Shown here piece after piece: positions 50,044 through 58,099 of a stretch of 64,000 bases of DNA. This stretch comes from JBMYZL01 sp965661765 (GTDB taxonomy: Bacteria; Bacteroidota; Bacteroidia; Flavobacteriales_D; Sanyastnellaceae), in NCBI GenBank assembly GCA_965661765.1, contig CBFIFE010000002.1:40540-104539 (forward strand), read 5' to 3'. Under the pieces are notes generated by a model. That model did no database searches, was not told the DNA's origin, and saw only the letters and a program-made list of their open reading frames with translations. How positions within the stretch are numbered: the first letter of the stretch is position 1; each line of letters opens with the position of its first letter. The position numbers and the translations under genes were made by a program.

Positions 50044-50906
50044 GGCGCATTCGGCCTGACGAGCAGTTTTCGCTGCCTGAGCGCTGGGGCAAGCAGATGC
50101 GCCACTTGGTCATTTGGCTGGGTGATGCCATCATGCGCGGCGGACGGCGCCCCCCCGTGGTTGTTGCGTATCCAGATTTGCCCTCTCGAAGGACGACGTT
50201 GTACAAGGTATGCAGACGCAACCGGTGGGAATTGACCAACATTCCCCGCCCTGATGCCATGGCTTTCATTCGCTTCGAGGATGCAACCCACAAAGCCACG
50301 CCGATGCCCGAGGGTGCACGTGGCAAACAGATCAATGCGCAATGCACAGACATCTCCAAGCGGACTTTGGATCTTCAACACCAAACCACATTTGGCTACG
50401 GGGTGAACGTGGACCCTTGCCATCATGAGGGCTGGTTGTTGGAGAAAAGCAACGACAATGCGGCGCATGACGGGGTCGAGAAGCTGGCGCCACTCGCCCA
50501 GCTCAACCCCTCGAAGGTGTACCAGCGGATTGTCAACAACAGGGACGATTCAGGGCGAATTGTAGACCTGCGTTTGGTCTATGTCAATGGCCTCATTCCA
50601 GTGGTTTATCGGAAATACAAATCGGATGCGAAACGATACAGCAATGAAACCACAGAAGCCCAGTTGGCAGATGCAGAAAAGCTGATTTCCCCAGAGGAGC
50701 AGCAACGCATCGCAGCTTTGATGGAAAGCCTCGGGGTGGAATTTGCTGAGCTCGATGGCCTTCGGGATCAACAGACAGACCAATTGTTCATCGTCGACGT
50801 CAATCCCACCGCATGGGGACCCCCCGCAGGCCTTGCCGCGTTGTCGTCGGAACGAGCGATCGAGCGCATCGCTGTCGTTTTCCGCGATTGGATGATGCGC
50901 TCCTGA
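50040..50906 (+). CDS. ATP-grasp-like protein of unknown function
   Basis: A 288-residue cytosolic protein starting at ATG 50040 (ATGA overlap with nth). N-terminal part: GGRRPPVVVAYPDLPSRRTTLYKVCRRNRWELTNI, a Rossmann-like pre-ATP-grasp half. Middle: KVYQRIVNNRDDSGRIVDLRLVYVNG then VYRKYKSD (lysine for ATP binding). C-terminal: VEFAELDGLRDQQTDQLFIVDVNPTAWGPPAG, where ELD and DVNP match the Mg-binding acidic/Asn residues of ATP-grasp ligases. It resembles bacterial proteins of the glutathione synthase/RimK superfamily with no assigned reaction. Coupling to nth is notable. It faces thrC across 5 bases. Confidence 0.7.
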   Translation: MRRIRPDEQFSLPERWGKQMRHLVIWLGDAIMRGGRRPPVVVAYPDLPSRRTTLYKVCRRNRWELTNIPRPDAMAFIRFEDATHKATPMPEGARGKQINAQCTDISKRTLDLQHQTTFGYGVNVDPCHHEGWLLEKSNDNAAHDGVEKLAPLAQLNPSKVYQRIVNNRDDSGRIVDLRLVYVNGLIPVVYRKYKSDAKRYSNETTEAQLADAEKLISPEEQQRIAALMESLGVEFAELDGLRDQQTDQLFIVDVNPTAWGPPAGLAALSSERAIERIAVVFRDWMMRS

Positions 50907-50911
50907 GCGAT

Positions 50912-52201
50912 TCAGCGGAGCAAATGCGCCTTCAGGGCGGCATCCGTTGGATCGATTTGGATGCTCTGCCTGGTCTTTCCCAAAACATCGGTCAAAACAG
51001 CCGGCAGCGGAACGGTCACACCTGTGGCTTCTTTGACCACATCACAAAACTGGCCAGGATGAGCGGGGGCCAAAACCACCACGGGACGCTCGCCCAATTC
51101 GCCGCGTTGCTTCATGCGTTGGGCCACTTCCAGACCAACCGCTGTATGTGGGCAAACCAACGTTCCAGTCCTGTCGTGAATGGCGGCCAACGCCGCGAGG
51201 GTCGCATCTTCGCTCACGGCCTCCGCCATGAGGCCCGTTTGCAGTCCGCGTGTCCCGCCGAGCATGGCCTCCAACCGCGGGCGGTTGCTTGGATCCCCCA
51301 CATCCATGGCGTTGGAGCGCGTGGCAACAGATGGTTTGGGCGCAAACACACCGGTTGTCAGGTAGTCGGGCATCACATCATTGCGATTCGTGGCCGCAAT
51401 GAACCGGCCGCTCGGCATGCCCATCTTCGAAGCCAGTATGCCTGCGGCGAGGTTGCCGAAATTGCCACTGGGCACAACGAAATCCACGGCCTCCCCCAAC
51501 AAATGAACGGTGTACGCATAATAAACCGCTTGTGGCATCCAGCGAGCGATGTTGATGGAATTGGCCGAAGTCAAGGGGCGTTGACTTTGCAAATCCAAAT
51601 CCACAAAGGCCGACTTCACCATGGCTTGACAATCATCAAAACTTCCATCGACCTCCAAAGCCGTGACATTGCCTCCTGCTGTGGTCAATTGCAGTTCTTG
51701 AATCTCCGAAATCCGACCGGATGGATAGAGGATCACCACATCCACATTGGGCACGTTCAGAAAACCCTGGGCGACGGCCGAACCTGTATCGCCAGATGTT
51801 GCCACCAAAACCGTCAATCGCTCCGTTGTCAACGCCCCGAGCAAACGAGACATCACCCGAGCGCCGACGTCCTTGAAGGCCGCCGTGGGACCGTGAAACA
51901 ACTCCAGTACGGAACACCCGCCGAACCATTCGGGCATGCCCACAAGTTCCACCGGGAAATCAAGGGCATCCTCCATGAGTTCGAGCAATGTCTTCGGCGA
52001 CAGGAAGCCGTCCGAAAATGGCGCGAGCAATTGTGTGGCCAAAGAGGCCAAAGTGACATCTTCGCCATCCAACCATGCGGACTGGGGCAATTGGGGCATG
52101 GTGGTCGGAAAGTACAGACCTTTGTCCGGGGCCAGGCCCCCGCGGATGGCTTCTGAAAATGAGGCGGTGTGAAGACCAGAAGGGATGCTGTGAAATTTCA
52201 T
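50912..52201 (-). CDS. thrC: threonine synthase
   Basis: A 429-residue PLP enzyme converting O-phosphohomoserine to threonine. It starts MKFHSIPSGLHTASFSEAIRGGLAPDKGLYFP, the thrC type I N-terminus. PLP lysine: ELFHGPTAAFKDVGARVMSRLL; phosphate loop VATSGDTGSAVA; further YPSGRISEIQELQLTT and VPSGNFGNLAAG. ATG 52201 overlaps the thrB stop by four bases, so translation of all three thr genes is coupled. Confidence 0.96.
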   Translation of the reverse strand: MKFHSIPSGLHTASFSEAIRGGLAPDKGLYFPTTMPQLPQSAWLDGEDVTLASLATQLLAPFSDGFLSPKTLLELMEDALDFPVELVGMPEWFGGCSVLELFHGPTAAFKDVGARVMSRLLGALTTERLTVLVATSGDTGSAVAQGFLNVPNVDVVILYPSGRISEIQELQLTTAGGNVTALEVDGSFDDCQAMVKSAFVDLDLQSQRPLTSANSINIARWMPQAVYYAYTVHLLGEAVDFVVPSGNFGNLAAGILASKMGMPSGRFIAATNRNDVMPDYLTTGVFAPKPSVATRSNAMDVGDPSNRPRLEAMLGGTRGLQTGLMAEAVSEDATLAALAAIHDRTGTLVCPHTAVGLEVAQRMKQRGELGERPVVVLAPAHPGQFCDVVKEATGVTVPLPAVLTDVLGKTRQSIQIDPTDAALKAHLLR

Positions 52202-53124
52202 GCGACTAGGTGTGCTCCACGCAGGGAGATTTGGGTTGAATGGCAATCCACAGAGATGTTCGCCTTTTCGTAAATGCTTCGAACGGCATGTTCCAATCCA
52301 GTCATGGTTTCGGCTTGAGTCCCCAACCAAAACGTGGAGGGACCGCTTCCCGAAATGCCCCCTGCCCGCGCACCTGCTGCGAAAGCAGCCAAACGAACCT
52401 CGGCAAATTGGGGAATCAATGCGGCGCGATGCGGGGTCACCAACAAATCTTCCATGGCGAACAGCGCCGTTTCCCCATCGCCCGATGCGCAAGCCGCGAT
52501 GAAAGTGCCCAACCATCTGGCTTGGTCCACGGCCGCTTCAAATGGAACCTCGCGGGGCAGCACCTCGCGGGCATTTGCTGTCAAGATTTCGATTTGAGGA
52601 TGAACGATGAGAACCGGCCAGGATGCGGGCAGCGGGATGCCCATGGGGCGACCCTCCGGCGGACACAGCACCAAACCGCCCATCAAAGCCGGGGCGACAT
52701 TGTCCGCATGCCGAGCGCCGGATGCCAACACCTCACCGTCCAAGGCAAACGGGAGCAGCTCGTCCGGACGCAAGCCGGCGCCCAACAATCCGTCCACAGC
52801 CACCACGGCAGCGGCGGCACTTGCTGCACTCGACCCGATGCCACTGCCCGGCTTGATTTCCTTGTAGACGGACAAATCCAGACCAAACCCCGGGTTCAGC
52901 GCGCGCCAAAGCGATGCTGCCGCACGGCCTGCGACATTTCGTTCTGGATCCATTGAAAGGGCGCCAGGTCCTTCCATGTGAACAATGCGAACGCTGTTGT
53001 GCGCATCGGTTCGCTCGGCACGGATTTTTTCACCAGGTGCGGCAATGGCACACCCCAAGCCATCAAACCCCACATTGAGGTTGGCAATGGTGGCAGGCGC
53101 CCAAGCCGTGACTTGCTTCTTCAT
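52198..53124 (-). CDS. thrB: homoserine kinase
   Basis: A 308-residue GHMP kinase. Motif I WAPATIANLNVGFDGLG, the ATP loop KPGSGIGSSAASAAAAVVA (motif II) and GISGSGPSTFWLG (motif III) are complete. It phosphorylates homoserine for ThrC. Start ATG 53124 overlaps the thrA stop by four bases and its own stop overlaps the thrC start, both ATGA-type. Confidence 0.96.
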   Translation of the reverse strand: MKKQVTAWAPATIANLNVGFDGLGCAIAAPGEKIRAERTDAHNSVRIVHMEGPGALSMDPERNVAGRAAASLWRALNPGFGLDLSVYKEIKPGSGIGSSAASAAAAVVAVDGLLGAGLRPDELLPFALDGEVLASGARHADNVAPALMGGLVLCPPEGRPMGIPLPASWPVLIVHPQIEILTANAREVLPREVPFEAAVDQARWLGTFIAACASGDGETALFAMEDLLVTPHRAALIPQFAEVRLAAFAAGARAGGISGSGPSTFWLGTQAETMTGLEHAVRSIYEKANISVDCHSTQISLRGAHLVA

Positions 53125-55574
53125 GACATCGGGGGTTGGGCTGTCAAACGCAGAACATCGGAGAACACACCACTGGCGGTCAAAACTGCACCGGCACCGC
53201 TTCCCTGTAGCACCAAGGGTTGGGTGGAATAGCGTCGGGAATGGATGCGGATTTGGTTGTCTGCTCCTTGCAATTGGGCAAAAGGATGGTCGATGGGCAA
53301 TCGCTCCAACCCCACGGCGCATTGCCCTTGGGAAAAGCGCGCGACAAATCGCCAAACACCAGCGTCTTGCGAAACGAAAAGGCTGTCGTGGTCAGCGAGT
53401 GAAGCCATGAATTCGTCTGCCTCCCCCGCAAAGGCCGCCTTGGGCAAAAACCCAGGGTTGTGGACATCCTTCATGTCCAACGATGCACCACAGGCCCGAG
53501 CACAAATCAATATTTTCCGTGCCACATCTTCACCGGACAAGTCGAGGCGGGGATCAGGTTCGGTATACCCCAATTCGCGTGCCTCTTGAACAGCTTCAGA
53601 AAAGCGTTGACCGGACTGAATGCGGGAGAAGATGAAGTTCAACGAACCACTCAAAACGGCCTCGATGCGCAACACCTCGTCCCCGGTGGCCACCATTTGG
53701 GCCAAAGCATCCAGCACGGGAAGTGCAGCACCCACATTCGTTTCATGCCGAAAGGACCTTTGAGCCGCCTTCAATTGTTTGTTCAGCGTCAGCCAAGCAT
53801 CCAATGGTCCAGCAGCTGCCAATTTGTTGCTGGCCACAAGGTGCATTCTGGCTTTTGCGGCCTCCAAATACAAGGCCGTTGTGTCCTCAGACGCCGTATT
53901 GTCCACAAGGATGGTTGGACGCAAACTGGGCGAAGAAAGAATGTGTGACCAAATTTCTTGCGTTGAAGCGTGACCCTGACCTGCTGCATCCAGCTGTTCC
54001 GACCATTGCCCCAGGTCAATGCCCTCAGGATCCAGAAGATGTCGTTGGCGCCGAACAATGCCCACCACCTGGATGGAAATGCCGCGTTGGCGCAAGGTGG
54101 GGGTTGCGGCATGGATTTGGTCCAAGAACGCACGACCTACCTGACCTGTCCCGAAGCACAAGAGCCGATGCTCCTGAACAATGTTCGAGAAAAATGCCTG
54201 ATGCATCGCGCGCAGGGCCGCCGGCACATCGATTGACGACAACACGATGGAAATGTTTCGCTCCGTTGAACCTTGTGCAATCGCCCGAACATTGATGCCC
54301 GCCCGGCCGAGGGCTTCAAACGCCTGGCCACTCACGCCGGCGGCAGATTGCATGCCACCGCCGACGAGGGCAACGATGCTCAGGCCTTGATCAATTCGAA
54401 TGCTCTCGAGCCTCCCCAAGGTCATGTCGGCCTCGAATTCCTCCGTCAGGGCCCGCTCAGCATCGGGCACATCCCCCTCCGCAATGGCGAGCGTGATGGT
54501 GTGTTCCGATGAACTTTGGGTGATGAGCACTACGTTGATGGCCGCTTGGGCCAACGCCGTGAACACCCTGCGAGAAAACCCGGGCTTCGCAATGATTCCA
54601 CCGCCGACCAAAGTGATCAATGCCATGTCCGACATGCTCGACAGCCCCCGAACAATACAGGTGTGTTCAGGAGATGCGACGATGGCTGTCCCCGGGTGAT
54701 TGTTGGTCGCAAAAGTGCTGCGAACAATCAAGGGAATTCCTGATTTCCGCAAAGGCTCTATTGTGGGGTGATAAATCACCTTTGCCCCGAAGTGACAAAG
54801 CTCCAGCGCCTCTTCATAACTCATCGATGCAATCACCTCAGCCTCGGGAACCAGCCGGGGATCAGCGGTCATCATCCCCAAAACATCCGTGGATTTTTCC
54901 ATCCTGCGAGCGTTCGTGGCGCGTGCAATCAATGAAGCGGTGTAGTCGCTGCCGCCTCGCCCCAGTGTGGTGGTGGCCCCATCCGGCCCTCGCCCGATGT
55001 ACCCTTCCGTGATCAACACGTCAAAGGCCAAATCCGCGTCCACACCAGTGAGAATGGCCGCCGAAGTTTGTGTCCAGTCGACTGAAGCGGCGCCGTGTTG
55101 GTCATCGGTTTGGATCCAATCTCTTGCGTCCACACGCCGCACCCGCAATCCTCCAGCCCTGAGCAAAGCCGCCACCATCGGCACCGCCAGTCGCTCGCCG
55201 CATGATGCAATGGCATCTGCGCTTCGGGGGCTGAGCTCCCCCAAGATGTGGACACCTCTCAACAAGGCTTCAGCTTCCTTCAAAGTGGCCTCAACCTCCG
55301 AGATCAACGGCAATTTCAAGTGGGAAGGCAGGGCCAGCGCTTCAATGACCTGTTCATGCCTTCGCCCAATGGATGCAAAGGACTCGCGGTAACCGGCATC
55401 GCCGCTTTCCGCCAATCTGCCAGCCGTCAACAAAGCACTGGTTGCTCCGCCCATGGCCGAACACACCACAATTTTTTGCTCTGCTCTTCGCTCCAAAAGG
55501 ACCGATTGCACACGCTGCAACGCTTCAGCGGTGGCCAGCGAACTTCCCCCAAATTTCAATACTTCCAGATCCAT
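53121..55574 (-). CDS. thrA: bifunctional aspartate kinase/homoserine dehydrogenase
   Basis: An 817-residue fusion like E. coli ThrA (820). The kinase domain (about 1-290) has LKFGGSSLA, ITEGYIGRGPDGATTTLGRGGSDYTA and YHPTIEPLRKSGIPL. Two ACT-type regulatory segments follow (about 315-460; GGGIIAKPGFSRRVFTALAQAAINVVLITQ). The dehydrogenase (about 465-817) has FGTGQVGRAFLDQI for NAD(P), SNKLAAAG, ETNVGAALPVLDAL and SGSLNFIFSR. It makes aspartyl phosphate and later homoserine, and is likely inhibited by threonine. No leader peptide or attenuator hairpin is seen in the 146 bases before its start. Confidence 0.96.
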   Translation of the reverse strand: MDLEVLKFGGSSLATAEALQRVQSVLLERRAEQKIVVCSAMGGATSALLTAGRLAESGDAGYRESFASIGRRHEQVIEALALPSHLKLPLISEVEATLKEAEALLRGVHILGELSPRSADAIASCGERLAVPMVAALLRAGGLRVRRVDARDWIQTDDQHGAASVDWTQTSAAILTGVDADLAFDVLITEGYIGRGPDGATTTLGRGGSDYTASLIARATNARRMEKSTDVLGMMTADPRLVPEAEVIASMSYEEALELCHFGAKVIYHPTIEPLRKSGIPLIVRSTFATNNHPGTAIVASPEHTCIVRGLSSMSDMALITLVGGGIIAKPGFSRRVFTALAQAAINVVLITQSSSEHTITLAIAEGDVPDAERALTEEFEADMTLGRLESIRIDQGLSIVALVGGGMQSAAGVSGQAFEALGRAGINVRAIAQGSTERNISIVLSSIDVPAALRAMHQAFFSNIVQEHRLLCFGTGQVGRAFLDQIHAATPTLRQRGISIQVVGIVRRQRHLLDPEGIDLGQWSEQLDAAGQGHASTQEIWSHILSSPSLRPTILVDNTASEDTTALYLEAAKARMHLVASNKLAAAGPLDAWLTLNKQLKAAQRSFRHETNVGAALPVLDALAQMVATGDEVLRIEAVLSGSLNFIFSRIQSGQRFSEAVQEARELGYTEPDPRLDLSGEDVARKILICARACGASLDMKDVHNPGFLPKAAFAGEADEFMASLADHDSLFVSQDAGVWRFVARFSQGQCAVGLERLPIDHPFAQLQGADNQIRIHSRRYSTQPLVLQGSGAGAVLTASGVFSDVLRLTAQPPMS

Positions 55575-55720
55575 GATTCCCAAACATTTGACTTCCAATC
55601 TTTGAGCCACTTGTCACCTGGGAACATTGCACAGGTCGCCCAACCTCATGTGGGCTTACGAAAACGAACGAGAAAAGTTGGACTGAATCTCAAGACACCT
55701 GCCATCCAGGGTCAGGGGGG

Positions 55721-56542
55721 TCAGTCTTCTGGCGCGAATTTGCCAATCACCTCTTGGCTCACGCCAGTGTTGGAGAAGCCCCCGTCGTGGAAAAGGTTTT
55801 GCATGGTGACAAAGCGGGTCAAGTCGCTGAACAAAGAGACGCAATAATCCGCACAAGCCAGACCATCGGCGTTGCCCAACGGGCTCATGGATTCGCTGTA
55901 AGCGATGAATTCGTCAAACCCCTTCACTCCGCTGCCAGCCGTTGTCACCGTCGGGCTTTGGGAAACCGTGTTGATCCGAACTTTCTTGTCCACCCCATAA
56001 TGGTAACCGAAGCTGCGGGTGATGCTCTCCAACAAACTTTTGGCATCCGCCATGTCGCCATAATCCGGGAAAATGCGCTGTGCAGCGATGTATGTCAACG
56101 CCACGACGCTTCCCCACTCGCGGATGGCGTCCAGTTTTTTTGCCACAGCCAAAGTCTTGTGCAAGCTGATCGCACTCACATCCAGTGTGGTCTGCAACCA
56201 ATTGTAATTGATGTCGGTGTAGTGTTTTCCCTTTCGCACATTCGGACTCATGCCAATGGAGTGCAGCACGAAATCCACCTGCCCCCCGAAGTGCTCCATC
56301 GCACCTTCAAAGAGTGCTGTCAAATCTTCTACACTTGTCGCATCGGCGGGAATGACGGGTGCTCCCCCGATTTGTGCAGCCAATTGATGAATCTCGCCCA
56401 TTCGCATGGCCACTGGCGCATTCGTCAGCACAATTTCTGCACCCTGCGCATGCGCTTGCAGCGCGGTTTTCCAGGCGATGGATTGGTCGTTGAGGGCACC
56501 GAAGATGATCCCTTTTTTCCCTTGGAGCAAGTTGTTGGCCAT
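55721..56542 (-). CDS. fabI: enoyl-[acyl-carrier-protein] reductase (NADH)
   Basis: A 273-residue FabI of the SDR fold: GKKGIIFGALNDQSIAW (cofactor loop with SIAW), VLHSIGM and PDYGDMADAKSLLES, which gives the Tyr-x6-Lys active site, then RINTVSQSPTVTTAGSGV. It reduces trans-2-enoyl-ACP in the last step of fatty acid elongation. It is a lone gene: 53 bases behind the FAD-oxidase gene and 146 bases before thrA. A weak TAGATTCG element lies between it and the upstream gene. Confidence 0.95.
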   Translation of the reverse strand: MANNLLQGKKGIIFGALNDQSIAWKTALQAHAQGAEIVLTNAPVAMRMGEIHQLAAQIGGAPVIPADATSVEDLTALFEGAMEHFGGQVDFVLHSIGMSPNVRKGKHYTDINYNWLQTTLDVSAISLHKTLAVAKKLDAIREWGSVVALTYIAAQRIFPDYGDMADAKSLLESITRSFGYHYGVDKKVRINTVSQSPTVTTAGSGVKGFDEFIAYSESMSPLGNADGLACADYCVSLFSDLTRFVTMQNLFHDGGFSNTGVSQEVIGKFAPED

Positions 56543-56595
56543 GTCGTCGATTTTGAGGGTGCGAATCTAGAACAATTCCCTGACTTGATTTGGTC

Positions 56596-58026
56596 TTAGG
56601 CCTCTGGCCAAATCTTCCCCGGATTCAAAATCCCCAGCGGATCAAACTGCCGCTTGATTCCCTGCATCAATGCCAGGGCCACAGGCGAAACGGCGAGGTC
56701 CAAGTAGTGCTTCTGCACCCAACCGATTCCATGCTCACCACTGAGGGTTCCCCCCAAGCCCACGACCTGTTCAAAGATCTCCCTGATGGCCTCTGGCAGT
56801 TGCTTCGTCCAGGCCTCGTCCGAAAGGTCGTCGCGCAAGATGTTCACATGCAAATTGCCATCGCCAGCATGCCCGTAACAGATGGAGCGGAAGCCATGAC
56901 GCTGGCCGATTTCCTTGACCGAGGCAAGGAGCGCCGGCAATTTCCCCCTCGGAACCACCGTGTCTTCTTCTTTGTAGGTTGAGGCCGCCTTGACCGCCTC
57001 CCCCACCCTGCGGCGAAGAAACCAAAGCCGTTCCTTGGTGGCTTCATCTTCCGCAAACCAGGGGTCCATCGCACCGTGACGTTCAAGGACCGGCAACAAG
57101 GCCTCGACCTGTGGCATCAATGCGTCCTGTCGGAAGGCATCCACCTCAATCAGCAACTGCGCCGCAGCGTTCGCCGGCAAAGGCAAAGTGTTGTCGCCAG
57201 TGAACGCTTGAGCGAGGAGGACTGCGTCGCGTTCCATGAACTCCAAAGCAGAGGGCTCCACCCCTGCCTCGAAAACACTGGCAACGCAAGCGCAAGCCGC
57301 CTCGGCCGAAGGAAAGGATGCGAGCATCAACGCTTGGTGCGCAGGCAAGGGGCGCAACTTCAATGTGGCCTCCGTCACAATGCCCAAAGTGCCTTCGCTG
57401 CCCACCATCAACTGCGTCAAGTTGTATCCAGTGCTGTTTTTCAACGTGTCTGCCCCTGTTCGAATCACCTCCCCATTCGCCAAAACCACCTCGAGATTGA
57501 GCACCCAATCCTTTGTCACGCCATATTTCACGGCACGGGGACCACCAGAATTCTCGGCGATGTTGCCCCCGATGGTGCAGGAGCCAAAGGAAGACGGGTC
57601 GACGGCGTAGAACAACCCCCTTTCCGCCGCAGCCTGCTTCAGGTCGTGCACAATGACGCCGGGTTGGACGCGGATTTGGTGATTCAGGGTGTCAACCTCA
57701 AGGACCGCGTTCATCCGCCGCATGTTCAAGGCGATCCCCCCTTCCACTGGCAAGGCCCCGCCACTGAGCCCCGTCCGAGCGCCCGCGGCTGTCACCGGCA
57801 CCCGGTGTTCCGTTGCCCAACGCATCACCGCTTGCACCGAGGCGGTGGTGCGCGGTTCAATCACAGCATCAGGCAGAAACCGCAAATCCTCCGTCTCATC
57901 ATGCGAAGCATTCGCCCGACCCTCGTCGGTGGTGATGACGACGGTTTCATCTGCGACCTCAGCAAGAGCGGCTTCGAGTGAGGTCAAAGCCGATGGGCTG
58001 AAATGGGGGGACTTCGTGGAAAACAT
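56596..58026 (-). CDS. FAD-linked oxidase, D-lactate/glycolate dehydrogenase type (GlcD-like)
   Basis: A 476-residue VAO/PCMH-type flavoprotein. The FAD domain (about 50-230) has GARTGLSGGALPVEGG, VQPGVIVHDL and SFGSCTIGGNIAENSGGPRAVKYGVT. The C-terminal FAD-oxidase domain holds HAGDGNLHVNI, with the metal/substrate histidines, and ends SGEHGIGWVQKHYL. It oxidises a D-2-hydroxy acid such as glycolate or D-lactate. ATG 58026 is chosen; the open frame extends 5' but that part is antisense to the peptidase gene. No glcE/glcF partners are near, so it is probably a single-subunit enzyme. Confidence 0.9.
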   Translation of the reverse strand: MFSTKSPHFSPSALTSLEAALAEVADETVVITTDEGRANASHDETEDLRFLPDAVIEPRTTASVQAVMRWATEHRVPVTAAGARTGLSGGALPVEGGIALNMRRMNAVLEVDTLNHQIRVQPGVIVHDLKQAAAERGLFYAVDPSSFGSCTIGGNIAENSGGPRAVKYGVTKDWVLNLEVVLANGEVIRTGADTLKNSTGYNLTQLMVGSEGTLGIVTEATLKLRPLPAHQALMLASFPSAEAACACVASVFEAGVEPSALEFMERDAVLLAQAFTGDNTLPLPANAAAQLLIEVDAFRQDALMPQVEALLPVLERHGAMDPWFAEDEATKERLWFLRRRVGEAVKAASTYKEEDTVVPRGKLPALLASVKEIGQRHGFRSICYGHAGDGNLHVNILRDDLSDEAWTKQLPEAIREIFEQVVGLGGTLSGEHGIGWVQKHYLDLAVSPVALALMQGIKRQFDPLGILNPGKIWPEA

Positions 58027-58099
58027 TCTGACCAAAATTACCTCCACCACTTGTATCTTGGGCCGACCTGCAGGAAAAATCAAACAGAAATCTGCCCCA

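Noticed and set aside
50813..52156. 447-codon open frame on the plus strand
   Set aside because: It is fully antisense to thrC, whose motifs are complete; the translated product shows no family features.
55575..55720. Threonine attenuator before thrA
   Set aside because: No leader peptide and no hairpin with a T run in the 146-base gap.
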